Below, piece by piece: positions 15,898-24,083 of a stretch of 64,000 bases of DNA. Under the pieces are notes generated by a model. The model worked only from the letters and a program-made list of their open reading frames with translations. It made no database searches and had not been told where the DNA came from. The stretch's first letter is position 1; every line of letters begins with the position of its first letter. The DNA comes from Microbacterium enclense (GTDB lineage Bacteria; Actinomycetota; Actinomycetes; Actinomycetales; Microbacteriaceae). The position numbers and the translations under genes are program-made. The stretch is from the NCBI RefSeq assembly GCF_001456955.1, contig NZ_KQ758468.1, positions 434,001-498,000 on the forward strand. The letters are read 5' to 3'.

Positions 15898-16070
15898 CTC
15901 GAAGATCGGCCCTCCTGGTCGGGGGAGGTGCGGTGATGGCTCACGGGTTTTCTCTCTCGTGGGTCGGGTGATCGCAGATCCCTTCGACGATATCGAGATC
16001 GCCGCCGCCGATGCTGGGGATTCGCCTCGACACCTCGCTCGGCCGGGGATCGCCTCTTCTCGACGGGCCC

Positions 16071-16084
16071 GCCGATATATCGGC
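16071..16084. promoter_or_regulatory. Palindromic operator candidate GCCGATATATCGGC
   Basis: A perfect 14-bp palindrome in the divergent gap between the CNNM operon and the DUF7882-type gene. Related GATATC or CCGATAT-x-CCGG-like elements lie nearby at about 15984-15998 and 16093-16108. AT-rich ATAT cores in such GC-rich DNA are typical of regulator sites, for example of PadR-type repressors. No cognate regulator is adjacent. Confidence 0.45.
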
Positions 16085-16205
16085 GAGACGCGACCGATAT
16101 GCCGGTCGAGGTGGGATACTGAAGTCCCCGCATTGCCTCGCTTCCCGGCGTGGTCCCGCCCCTTGCTCAACCGGTACGCCTTGGCGCGCCAGAAAAGGAC
16201 CAGCC

Positions 16206-16547
16206 GTGGGACGCCTCATCTACCGAGACCGCGCATCGTTCGACATCGACGACCGCATCCTCGCTCACCTCCGCATCGTCGTGATGAACAAGCTCCGACG
16301 CAACGAGGGATTCATGCTCCAGTTGCCCGTCAACGAGGGCGTCCGTCAGGCGAGCCTGTGGATCCACGCCTCGAACGCGCTCGTCATGCAGTTCTACGGC
16401 GGCCGCGAGCCGGCGATCGACCGTGCCCTCGTCGATCAGATGATGCACGACGCCAGCGGCGCCGACGGCCTCACCCTGACCGCCGCCGGCATCGCCCCGC
16501 AGCCGGCTCCGACGCGCCAGCCCGTCGGCGGCCGCGCGCGCCCCTGA
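16206..16547 (+). CDS. DUF7882-type small Microbacteriaceae protein (113 aa)
   Basis: GTG start with AAAGGA 6 nt upstream. The sequence (VGRLIYRDRASFDIDDRILA, then HLRIVVMNKLRRNEGFMLQL) is recognisable as the small protein family common in Microbacteriaceae that begins MG-x-L-x-Y, often mislabelled as ATP-dependent DNA ligase. It has no ligase motif. The C-terminus is Pro/Ala/Arg-rich and probably disordered. Function unknown. Operator-like palindromes sit upstream. Confidence 0.75.
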   Translation: MGRLIYRDRASFDIDDRILAHLRIVVMNKLRRNEGFMLQLPVNEGVRQASLWIHASNALVMQFYGGREPAIDRALVDQMMHDASGADGLTLTAAGIAPQPAPTRQPVGGRARP

Positions 16548-16630
16548 CCGCCCTCGAGACGCGCGGCGCGTAGTCGATCGAGGCCGCCGGCCGCCTCGAA
16601 TCGAAGCGCGTCGTCCACAGTGGCCGTCGA

Positions 16631-16669
16631 CGCGGCATCCGACTCTTCTCGAAGACGACGGATGCCGCG
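16631..16669. terminator. Hairpin between convergent genes, built from GGCATCC/GGATGCC
   Basis: CGCGGCATCCG (16631-16641) pairs with CGGATGCCGCG (16659-16669) around a 17-nt loop. It lies between the DUF7882-type gene and the end of the histidine kinase gene and can terminate either. Confidence 0.65.
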
Positions 16670-16681
16670 ACGTCGCGCGGA

Positions 16682-18100
16682 TCAGCTGAGCGGCACCGCC
16701 ACCTCGAACCGCGCGCCGCTCGCCGCGGGAACGCAGCGCACGTCTCCGCCGTGCGCCCGGGCGATGCCGCGGGCGATGGGCAGGCCGAGGCCGACTCCGC
16801 CGGAGGCCGCCCGTCCCTCGTCGAGCCGCACGAGTCGCTCGAAGATGCGCTCGCGATCGGCGGCCGGAACCCCCGGTCCGTCGTCGTCGACGACCACGCG
16901 GGCCGTGCGGCCCTCCGCCTGGACCGATACCGTGACCGACCCCCGCCCCGCCGTCGCGCGCGCGGCGTTCTCGACCAAGTTCGACAACACCTGAGCGATA
17001 CGGTCGACGTCGATGTGCACGGGCACGGCGGCATCCGGGACCTGCGCCCGGATCCGCAGGGAGGGGTGCACGAGCGGCGCGCGACGCACCTCCGCCTCGA
17101 CGACGGTTCGAAGGTCGGCGTCCACCCGGTGCAGCTCGAGACCCCGGTCCACCCGGGCCATCGTCAGCAGGTCGTCGACGAGCCGTGACGCTCGCGTCGC
17201 CTCACGGGCGACGTGCGTGGCGAGCCGATCGCGCTCGGGTCCGTCGAGATCGGCGCGCACCAGGGTGTCGGCGGCGGCCCGGATGCCGGCGACCGGCGTG
17301 CGCAGCTCGTGCGCGGCGTCGGAGAGGAACGCCCGCAGCCGCGCCTCCGCATCGCGCGCCGCCTGCTCCGCCCCCACCACGTCGTCGAGCATGTCGTCGA
17401 GGGCCGTGGCGACGCGTCCGATCTCGGTATCGGGTCGCGTCGGACGCAGACGTCGTTCCCGCTCACCCGAGCCGATCGCGCGCGCGACCCGCGACACCTG
17501 ATCGAGGGGCCGCAGACTCCGGCGCACGACGACGGTCACGGCGCCCGCGGCCAGCACGAGCACGCCGACGGAGGCGACCGCCATGATCAACCGCACCTGC
17601 CCGAGCGTCTCGCCGACGCCGACCGCGGACGCGGTGAGGCTCAGCGTCGACCCGTCGCTGAGCGTCGAGCGCAGCGTCACGAGCTGGTCGTCGCCCGACA
17701 CCTCGGATGCCACGACCTGCACGCCGCTGGAGGCGGAGGGCTGCGGCGCCGATCGCTCCCCAGGCCCCGGACCGCCGCCCGGCCCCGGGGGAGAGTCTCG
17801 CAACTGCTCGGGGCTCGGCCCCGCGACGACGGAGTCACCGCCCGCGCCGTCGATGCGCACCGACAGTCCCTGGTACGACAGGCGCTCGGCGAGGTCGGCG
17901 TCGTCGACGGTGCCGACGAGCGACGCAGCGGCCGCGGCGCGATCGCGCAGCCGCTCCTCGATCTGTCCCCGCAGCCGGGCGCCCAGCGCGAGGTCGACCA
18001 CCACGGCCAGCACCACGAGCAGCAGGGCGACGAGCGCCAGGACGGCCAGGATCGTGCGGCGACGCAGCGACCCCGACCGCAGCGGAGGCGTGGAGCTCAT
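16682..18100 (-). CDS. Sensor histidine kinase (HAMP, HisKA, HATPase)
   Basis: 472 aa from the ATG overlapping the response regulator stop (ATGA). TM1 at about 17-40, an extracellular sensor of about 130 residues with a Gly/Pro-rich insert, and TM2 at about 172-193. A HAMP region follows (about 194-245). The H box is SDAAHELRTP with His264. The N box NLVENAARAT and the G boxes DDGPGVP and GVGLGLPIARG are all present. An intact EnvZ/TcrY-type sensor. The stimulus is unknown. Its probable target is the divergently transcribed proline-rich protein gene beyond the regulator. Confidence 0.93.
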   Translation of the reverse strand: MSSTPPLRSGSLRRRTILAVLALVALLLVVLAVVVDLALGARLRGQIEERLRDRAAAAASLVGTVDDADLAERLSYQGLSVRIDGAGGDSVVAGPSPEQLRDSPPGPGGGPGPGERSAPQPSASSGVQVVASEVSGDDQLVTLRSTLSDGSTLSLTASAVGVGETLGQVRLIMAVASVGVLVLAAGAVTVVVRRSLRPLDQVSRVARAIGSGERERRLRPTRPDTEIGRVATALDDMLDDVVGAEQAARDAEARLRAFLSDAAHELRTPVAGIRAAADTLVRADLDGPERDRLATHVAREATRASRLVDDLLTMARVDRGLELHRVDADLRTVVEAEVRRAPLVHPSLRIRAQVPDAAVPVHIDVDRIAQVLSNLVENAARATAGRGSVTVSVQAEGRTARVVVDDDGPGVPAADRERIFERLVRLDEGRAASGGVGLGLPIARGIARAHGGDVRCVPAASGARFEVAVPLS

Positions 18101-18771
18101 GTCGCCGCACTCAAGCGGTAGCCGAGACCGCGCACGGTGTGGATGAGGCGCGGGCCGTGCTGCTCCATCTTCCGTCGCAGCGCGCTGAGGTGCACCTCGA
18201 CGAGATTGGGGTCGTAGTCCTCGTACCCCCACACCTGCGTGAGGATCTGCGCCTTCGACAGCGTCCGGCCGCGCCCGTCGGCGAGCAGGTGCAGCAGGCG
18301 GAACTCGGTGGCCGTCAGATCCAGCGCCACTCCGGCACGGTGGGCGGTCGTGGCATCCGGATCGACCACGAGATCGCCGACCGAGATCGTCTGGGGGAGC
18401 CGCCCCCGCCGGCGCAGCACGGCACCCGCCCGCGCGACGAGCTCGGCCATCGTGAAGGGCTTCACGACATAGTCGTCGGCACCCTCGGCGAACCCGCGCA
18501 GACGGTCGTCCACCTCGTCGCGTGCGGTGAGCATGATGACCGCGGTGTCGCCCGCGGCGCGTACGAGGGGGAGCAACCGGATGCCACTGGGCCCGGGCAT
18601 CATCCAGTCGAGCACCACGAGGTCGGGGCGGAAAGCGGCGAGACGCTCCGCCAGATCGGAGCCGTCGGCGGCGGCGTCGGTGAGGAACCCCTCGGCGCGC
18701 AGAGCCGTCGAGACGGCGAGGCGGATGGTCTCGTCATCGTCGACGACGAGCACACGGGCGGCAGCGGACAT
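18097..18771 (-). CDS. OmpR-family response regulator
   Basis: 224 aa. Receiver domain with acidic pocket Asp11-13, phosphoacceptor Asp55 (VVLDWMMPG), Thr82 region (MLTARDE) and Lys104 (VVKPF). The C-terminal winged helix includes LLHLLADGRGRTLSKAQIL and EVHLSALRRKME. First gene of the two-component operon. A pair of CTTCAG direct repeats 11 bp apart lies about 75 nt upstream of its start, in the divergent gap, and could be its own binding site. Confidence 0.95.
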   Translation of the reverse strand: MSAAARVLVVDDDETIRLAVSTALRAEGFLTDAAADGSDLAERLAAFRPDLVVLDWMMPGPSGIRLLPLVRAAGDTAVIMLTARDEVDDRLRGFAEGADDYVVKPFTMAELVARAGAVLRRRGRLPQTISVGDLVVDPDATTAHRAGVALDLTATEFRLLHLLADGRGRTLSKAQILTQVWGYEDYDPNLVEVHLSALRRKMEQHGPRLIHTVRGLGYRLSAAT

Positions 18772-18842
18772 TCGGCCGACGATAGGGTCGCTTGCTGAAC
18801 GGCGGATATGGCTTGCGTATGCGCACGCCCGTCGGCATCCGG

Positions 18843-18859
18843 CTTCAGGTTCGCTTCAG
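18843..18859. promoter_or_regulatory. CTTCAG direct repeat, candidate OmpR-type binding site
   Basis: CTTCAG at 18843-18848 and again at 18854-18859, an 11-bp period that puts both half-sites on one DNA face, as OmpR/PhoP-type regulators require. It lies between the response regulator start and the divergent proline-rich protein gene, so it could control both. Confidence 0.5.
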
Positions 18860-18915
18860 TCCCGGCTCCAAGTCTGGTCTCAGAGCCGGTGAACGCCACC
18901 GGCCGAGAGGAAGAC

Positions 18916-19512
18916 ATGAACGACGACAACCCCACCACGCCGCTGCCGCGACTGGACGACACCACCGAGCCCCGCCGCCGGTCGTGGCGACGCCCCGCGC
19001 TGATCGCCGGTGCGGTCATCGTGGCCGCCGGCCTCACGGGCGGAAGCGCCGCCCTCGCCGCGCAGACCAACGGCGGATCGACCCTCACCGCGGCCACCTC
19101 GGCGCCGAGCGCCGACGGCGGGTCCGTCGGCCCCGGCACCGCACCGACCCCGGGCTCGGCAGCTACGCCCGGCTCCGCACCGACCGGCGCCCCCGCCGAC
19201 GGCACCGCGCCCACCCCGCCCGCCGACGGCACGGCGCCGACCCCTCCCACGCCGGGTGAAGGCGGCGGCCCCGGTGAGTGCGGTCCCGGGGGCGGCCCCG
19301 CCGGTCCCGGACACGGACCCAAGGGTGAGGGGGAAAAGCCCGCCCCGCCCGCCGACGGCACGGCCCCCACCCCGCCCGCCGACGGCACGGCCCCCACCCC
19401 GCCCGCCGACGGCACCGCGCCCACCCCGCCGGCGCCCCCGGCCGACGGCACGGCCCCCACCCCGCCAGCCGACGGCACCGCCCCCACCCCGCCGGCCCAG
19501 CCCGGTAGCTGA
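18916..19512 (+). CDS. Membrane-anchored Pro/Ala/Gly-rich repeat protein (198 aa)
   Basis: ATG after GAGAGGAAGAC. A short cytoplasmic N-terminus (NPTTPLPRLDDTTEPRRRSW) is followed by one hydrophobic segment (ALIAGAVIVAAGLTGGSAAL), either an uncleaved anchor or a signal peptide. The rest is extracellular low-complexity sequence with seven PADGTAPTPP units in two blocks, separated by a Gly-rich stretch. No catalytic domain. Its position opposite the two-component system suggests it is the regulated envelope protein. Confidence 0.8.
   Translation: MNDDNPTTPLPRLDDTTEPRRRSWRRPALIAGAVIVAAGLTGGSAALAAQTNGGSTLTAATSAPSADGGSVGPGTAPTPGSAATPGSAPTGAPADGTAPTPPADGTAPTPPTPGEGGGPGECGPGGGPAGPGHGPKGEGEKPAPPADGTAPTPPADGTAPTPPADGTAPTPPAPPADGTAPTPPADGTAPTPPAQPGS
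19192..19494. repeat. Repeated 30-bp units encoding PADGTAPTPP
   Basis: Two units, a non-repetitive Gly-rich gap, then about five more units with small length variation (an extra APP once). Bases are nearly identical between units, so unequal crossing-over is likely. Protein-level role: an extended, proline-rich spacer. Confidence 0.85.
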
Positions 19513-19616
19513 GCGCCGCACGCCACCGGGACCGGCGCGCCCGCGACCGCGCTGGCCGACGCGCCACATCGTGAGATGTGCAGCGCGCGGTCAGCGCGGT
19601 GCGGCACGATCGGAGG

Positions 19617-20498
19617 GTGGCGAGAACACCCCCGCGGCGTCGCCGCACGACCCGGGCGCGCGTGCTCCGTCGTCGCCGGATCGTCTTCGGCGTCGTGGCG
19701 GCCGTGCTGCTCACCCTCGTCATCCTGACCGTGGCACCGCTGGTCTCGCTCGTCTCGGGGTGGAACGCCGCCTGGAACACCGAGGCGCGTCGCGAGAGCG
19801 TCGATCTGTCGGGGTTCGATCCCGGCACGCTCATCTCCGATGCGGACTTCTACGACGCCGACGCCATGAACGCCGACGACATCCAGCGCTTCCTCGACGA
19901 GCAGATCGGACGGTGCGCGAACGACTCCTGCCTCGCTCGTCTGAGGATGCCGACGGACAGCCGCGACCCGGTCGTCTCGAGTTCGACGGGCGAGACGGTC
20001 TGCGAGGGCTTCGACGGCGGCGACCTCACGGCGGCCGAGATCATCGACCGCGTGCAGCGCGCGTGCGGCATCTCGGCGAAGGTGCTGCTTGTCACGCTGC
20101 AGAAGGAGCAGAGTCTCGTCTCCGGGCGGGCCGCCCGCGCCCCCACCCCCGAACAGCTCGGGGCCGCGATGGGGGCCCGTTGCCCCGATGACGCCCCCTG
20201 CGATCCCGGCGCCGCGGGCTTCGCCGATCAGGTCGCGCAGGGCGCAACCGACCTGAAGTCGTACAGCGCCTCCGATTTCATGCGTCAGCCCGGCACGCAC
20301 TACATCGCCTACTCGCCCGATCCGGCCTGCGGGGGCACCGACGTGACGATCACGAACGAGGCGACCGCCGCGCTGTACAACTACACGCCCTACCAGCCGA
20401 ACGCGGCCGCTCTCGCTGCGCGATGGGGGACGGGCGATGCGTGCTCCGCCTACGGCAACCGCAACTTCGCCCTGTACTGGGCTCTCTGGTTCGCCTGA
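19617..20498 (+). CDS. Secreted or membrane-anchored protein with actinobacterial hemagglutinin-like domain (293 aa)
   Basis: The GTG start gives a very basic N-terminus ([20 protein letters not shown]), then one membrane helix (IVFGVVAAVLLTLVILTVAP), so the protein is membrane-anchored or secreted. The outer part has DADFYDADAMNADDIQRFLD, CGISAKVLLVTLQKEQSLVS and a late YNYTPYQPNAAAL block. These features recur in actinobacterial secreted proteins labelled hemagglutinin-like or glycoside-hydrolase-like. Four to six cysteines probably form disulfides. Activity unknown. The ribosome binding site (GGAGG) abuts the start, so the start is uncertain. Confidence 0.75.
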   Translation: MARTPPRRRRTTRARVLRRRRIVFGVVAAVLLTLVILTVAPLVSLVSGWNAAWNTEARRESVDLSGFDPGTLISDADFYDADAMNADDIQRFLDEQIGRCANDSCLARLRMPTDSRDPVVSSSTGETVCEGFDGGDLTAAEIIDRVQRACGISAKVLLVTLQKEQSLVSGRAARAPTPEQLGAAMGARCPDDAPCDPGAAGFADQVAQGATDLKSYSASDFMRQPGTHYIAYSPDPACGGTDVTITNEATAALYNYTPYQPNAAALAARWGTGDACSAYGNRNFALYWALWFA

Positions 20499-20642
20499 CC
20501 GTCTCACCCGTCCCGGAGACGTCGACAGCTCAGCCTCCTCTGGTCACGGACCCTCGGCCGCTCGGCTCATTCATTCGCCGCCCGTCCGCGCCACAACCTC
20601 CGCGATGCGCACCACCTCCGTTCGGAGTGACCGGATGCCACT

Positions 20643-20710
20643 GACCTTGTGCACATCGCCGACCTTGTGCACGCCCCACCGCCACCGAGAAATCACAGTG
20701 TTGTGATTTC
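20643..20710. promoter_or_regulatory. Tandem GACCTTGTGCAC copies and a 9-bp inverted repeat upstream of the DUF3145 gene
   Basis: GACCTTGTGCAC occurs at 20643-20654 and 20661-20672. GAAATCACA at 20689-20697 pairs with TGTGATTTC at 20702-20710 (4-nt loop). The AT-rich inverted repeat looks like an operator, or like a terminator for the upstream gene since GTT follows. The rest of the 300-nt gap holds no gene. Confidence 0.45.
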
Positions 20711-20803
20711 GTTATGCAGCGGCGATAATTGCCGGGACAACCGAACACTCGCCGCACTCCATCACAGGTCGTAGGGGAAGACGTACCTGACGAAGGAGAG
20801 ACC

Positions 20804-21307
20804 ATGGCGATCACGTCTTCGCGCGGAGTGATCCTGATCCACTCCGCGCCCCGCGCGTTGTGCCCCCACCTCGAGTGGGCGGTAGGACGCGCTCTCGGCC
20901 GCGCCGTCAACTTCGACTGGGCCGATCAGCCCGTGCTCATGGGCAGCCGCCGCGCGGAGTTCTACTGGGAGGGCCCGGTCGGCTCCGGCGCGGCCCTCGC
21001 CAGCGCCATCCGCGGGTGGGAGCACCTGCGTTTCGAGGTGAGCGAAGACCCCACGCCGCGCAGCGACGGTGGACGGTGGATGCACACCCCGGGTCTCGGC
21101 ATCCATTACGCCCAGACCGACGCGACGGGCAACGTCGTCATCGGCGAGGACCGCGTGCGTTACGCGATGGAGGTCGCCGCGGGCGATCCGTTCGAGCTGC
21201 AGCGCGAACTCGACGTCGCGCTCGGATCGGCGTGGGACGAGGAGCTCGAGCCGTTCCGTCACGCCGGTGACGATCAGCAGATCATCTGGCTCCACAAGGT
21301 CGGCTGA
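20804..21307 (+). CDS. DUF3145 family protein (167 aa)
   Basis: Recognised as the conserved actinobacterial DUF3145 family: MAITSSRGVILIHSAPRALC start, HLEWAVGRALGRAV, WEGPVGSGAALAS, and the GLGIHYAQTDATGNVVIGED block. Good ribosome binding site (GAAGGAGAG). Cytoplasmic, no membrane segment. In many actinobacteria it lies beside fatty acid synthesis genes, as here (convergent with fabF across one terminator). Biochemical role unknown. Confidence 0.9.
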   Translation: MAITSSRGVILIHSAPRALCPHLEWAVGRALGRAVNFDWADQPVLMGSRRAEFYWEGPVGSGAALASAIRGWEHLRFEVSEDPTPRSDGGRWMHTPGLGIHYAQTDATGNVVIGEDRVRYAMEVAAGDPFELQRELDVALGSAWDEELEPFRHAGDDQQIIWLHKVG

Positions 21308-21396
21308 GCCCCCAGACGTCGGCGGGGGAGGCGCCACTACCGGAGGTCGGTGACCACACCCGGCACCGGGACCGCGTATCCCTCGCTCGGCACGAC

Positions 21397-21448
21397 GAAC
21401 GCCCCCTGGCATCCTCGATCTTCGTCGGGGGGATGCCAGGGGGCGTTC
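21397..21448. terminator. Bidirectional 18-bp hairpin terminator
   Basis: GAACGCCCCCTGGCATCC at 21397-21414 pairs perfectly with 21431-21448; TTCGTT-type sequence flanks it. It sits between the convergent DUF3145 gene and the end of the fab operon and should stop both. The stem contains the GGCATCC/GGATGCC heptamer. Confidence 0.85.
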
Positions 21449-21455
21449 GTTCGGA

Positions 21456-22694
21456 TCAGACCGAGGCGATCGCGACGACGGCGTTGTGACCGCCGAAGCC
21501 GAACGAGTTGCTGATGGCGAGCTGGTCGCCGGCGCCGAGCTCGACCGGCGAGCCCGACAGGGCGAACGGGACGTCCGGGTCCTGCTCGGTGAGGTTGATC
21601 GTGGGCGGGGCCACACGGTTCTGCAGGGCGAGCACGGTGAAGATCGCCTCCAGCGCGCCGGTTCCGCCGAGCAGGTGACCGGTCGAGGCCTTCGTCGCCG
21701 ACACGGGGATCTCGTCGATCCGATCGCCGAAGACGGTGTGCAGGGCCTTGTACTCGTTGGGGTCGCCCACGGGGGTCGAGGTGGCGTGCGCGTTGATGTG
21801 CGTGACGTTGTCGGCCGAGGCGCCGGCCATCTCGAGCGCCATGCGCACGGCGCGTGCCGCACCCGTGCCCTCGGGATCGTTGGCGGTGATGTGGTAGGAG
21901 TCGGCGGTGACGCCGCCGCCCACGATCGAGGCGTAGATCTTGGCGCCGCGGGCCTTGGCGTGTTCCTCGGTCTCGAGGATCAGCACGCCGGCACCCTCGC
22001 CCATGACGAAGCCGTCGCGGTCGATGCTGGCGGGACGCGACGCGGTCTCGGGGGAGTCGTTGCGCTTGGACAGCGCCTGCATCGACGCGAACGACGCGAT
22101 GGTGATGGGGTGGATCGCCGACTCCGTGCCGCCGGCGATCACCACGTCGGCCAGGCCGTCGCGGATGTGCTGCACGGCGTTGACGATCGACTCGGTGCTC
22201 GAGGCGCACGCCGAAGCGACGGTGCGCGCGAACGCGCGGGCGTGGAAGTGCAGCGACAGGTTTCCGGCTGCGGCGTTGGGCATGAGCATGGGAACCGTCA
22301 TCGGCATGACGCGACGCGGTCCCTTCTCGCGCAGCACGTCCCAGGCGTCGAGCAGGGTCCAGACGCCGCCGATGCCGGTGGCGAAGTCGACGCCCAGGCG
22401 GTCGGGATCGATGTCGGGCGAGCCGGCGTCTTCCCACGCCTCTTTCGCGGCGACCATGGCCAGCTGCGACGACGGGTCGAGACGCTTGGCGACGGGTCGC
22501 TCGAGAACCGTCTCGGGGCGCACGAGCGCTTCGGCCGCGAAGGTGACGGGGAGGTTGTACTTCTCGACCCATTCGTGCTCGAGGGTGCGCGCGCCCGAGG
22601 TGCCGGCGAGCAGCGCCGACCAGCTCTCGGGGGCGGTGCCGCCGATGGGCGAGGTGGCACCGATACCGGTGACGACGATGCGGGGTGTGCTCAT
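21456..22694 (-). CDS. fabF: Beta-ketoacyl-ACP synthase II
   Basis: Condenses malonyl-ACP with acyl-ACP in type II fatty acid elongation. 412 aa, normal length. The catalytic triad is complete: Cys163 in ASACASST, His303 in NAHATSTP and His340 in STGHLLGGTGALEA. Last gene of the leftward fasR-fabD-fabH-acpP-fabF cluster, with a terminator 8 nt after the stop. Confidence 0.97.
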   Translation of the reverse strand: MSTPRIVVTGIGATSPIGGTAPESWSALLAGTSGARTLEHEWVEKYNLPVTFAAEALVRPETVLERPVAKRLDPSSQLAMVAAKEAWEDAGSPDIDPDRLGVDFATGIGGVWTLLDAWDVLREKGPRRVMPMTVPMLMPNAAAGNLSLHFHARAFARTVASACASSTESIVNAVQHIRDGLADVVIAGGTESAIHPITIASFASMQALSKRNDSPETASRPASIDRDGFVMGEGAGVLILETEEHAKARGAKIYASIVGGGVTADSYHITANDPEGTGAARAVRMALEMAGASADNVTHINAHATSTPVGDPNEYKALHTVFGDRIDEIPVSATKASTGHLLGGTGALEAIFTVLALQNRVAPPTINLTEQDPDVPFALSGSPVELGAGDQLAISNSFGFGGHNAVVAIASV

Positions 22695-22761
22695 GAGCGA
22701 AGAATCCTTGGTGCGGCGATGGGTCGTGACCGGTGGGGGCCGGAGCCCCCACCGGGAGGTG

Positions 22762-23010
22762 TCAGGACTGGTTCGACGTGATGAAGGTCACGGCGTCGCC
22801 GACGGTCTTGAGGTTCTTGACCTCGTCGTCGGGGATCGTGACGCCGAACTTCTCCTCGGCGTTGACGACGATCGTCATCATCGAGATGGAGTCGATGTCG
22901 AGGTCGTCGGTGAACGACTTCTCGAGGGCGACCTCGTCGGCCGAGATACCGGTCTCGTCGGTGATGAGCTCGGCAAGGCCGGCGAGAACCTCGTCGTTGG
23001 TGAATGCCAT
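22762..23010 (-). CDS. acpP: Acyl carrier protein
   Basis: 82 aa, acidic, four-helix carrier of the growing acyl chain. Ser41 in DLDIDSISMM is the phosphopantetheine site (usual motif DSLS; here DSIS). It lies between fabH and fabF as in other actinobacterial FAS-II loci. Ribosome binding site AGGAGAC. Confidence 0.97.
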   Translation of the reverse strand: MAFTNDEVLAGLAELITDETGISADEVALEKSFTDDLDIDSISMMTIVVNAEEKFGVTIPDDEVKNLKTVGDAVTFITSNQS

Positions 23011-23078
23011 GATGTCTCCTGTTTCTTGGGGGTCGGCCCTAGCGAGCCTGGATCAGTTTAGAGTTCGACGGCGCTGCG

Positions 23079-24083
23079 TCAGGGGAGGACGACGACCTGC
23101 GCGCCGAAGACGAGTCCCGCGCCGAAGCCGATCTGCAGGGCGAGGCCGCCGCTGAGTTCGGGGTGCTCCTCGAGCAGTCGGTGGGTGGCGAGCGGAATGG
23201 ATGCCGCCGAGGTGTTGCCCGTGGTCTCGATGTCGCGTCCGATGACGACGGTCTCGGGAAGACCCAGCTGCTTGGCGAACTCGTCGATGATGCGCATGTT
23301 CGCCTGGTGCGGCACGAAGGCGGCGAGGTCGCCGGGCTCGATGCCGGCCGCCTCGATCGCCTGACGCGCGACCTTGACCATCTCCCACACGGCCCAGCGG
23401 AACACCGTCGGGCCCTCCTGGCGCAGGGTGGGCCACGCGGCGGCGCCGTCGCGGAAGTCGGTGAGGGTGGCGTTCATGCCCACGGCATCGGCCTTCGACC
23501 CGTCGGAGCCCCACACGGTGGGTCCGATGCCGGGAGTGTCGCTCGGGCCGACGACCACGGCGCCCGCGCCGTCGCCCAGCAGGAACGAGATGCTGCGGTC
23601 GGTCGGGTCGACGATGTCGCTGAGCTTCTCGGCTCCGACGACGACGACGTGCTTCGCGAGGCCCGCGCGCACCAGGGCGTCGGCCTGACCCACGCCGTAG
23701 GCGAAGCCGGCGCAGGCGGCGTTCACGTCGTAGGCGGCGGCGGGGTTCGCGCCGATCCGGTCGGCGACGATGGCGGAGGCCGACGGCGTCTGCTTCGGGT
23801 TGCTGATGGTGGCCACGATCACGGCGTCGATGTCTTCGGGCGCGATGCCCGACTTCTCGACGGCCTCGCGGGCGGCTTCGGATGCCAGGTCGATGGCATC
23901 CGTCTCTTTGTTGGCGCGGACGCGCGTGACGATGCCCGTGCGCTGACGGATCCACTCGTCGCTGGAGTCGATGGGCCCGACGAGGTCGTCGTTGGGCACG
24001 AAGTTCTCGCCGCGCGCCGCGCCGTACGAGTAGATGCGCGTGTGGGCCGGGCCCTGCAGCTGACGGAGGGTGGGGGTGCTCAT
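23079..24083 (-). CDS. fabH: Beta-ketoacyl-ACP synthase III
   Basis: Starts chains by condensing an acyl-CoA primer with malonyl-ACP. 334 aa with the active-site triad Cys124 (NAACAGFAYG), His259 (PHQANMRII) and Asn290 (TTGNTSAASI). The ATG overlaps the fabD stop (ATGA). Actinobacteria that make branched fatty acids use branched primers here, but the sequence alone does not show specificity. Confidence 0.97.
   Translation of the reverse strand: MSTPTLRQLQGPAHTRIYSYGAARGENFVPNDDLVGPIDSSDEWIRQRTGIVTRVRANKETDAIDLASEAAREAVEKSGIAPEDIDAVIVATISNPKQTPSASAIVADRIGANPAAAYDVNAACAGFAYGVGQADALVRAGLAKHVVVVGAEKLSDIVDPTDRSISFLLGDGAGAVVVGPSDTPGIGPTVWGSDGSKADAVGMNATLTDFRDGAAAWPTLRQEGPTVFRWAVWEMVKVARQAIEAAGIEPGDLAAFVPHQANMRIIDEFAKQLGLPETVVIGRDIETTGNTSAASIPLATHRLLEEHPELSGGLALQIGFGAGLVFGAQVVVLP

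Noticed and set aside
15868..16205. M-box or yybP-ykoY riboswitch upstream of the CNNM/CorC genes
   Set aside because: The known conserved blocks of either class could not be found; only a simple hairpin is supported.
16206..16547. ATP-dependent DNA ligase, as such proteins are often labelled
   Set aside because: Only 113 residues, with no KxDG adenylation motif or any other ligase motif.
19192..19494. CRISPR-like repeat array
   Set aside because: The short units are contiguous, in frame, and encode a proline-rich protein.
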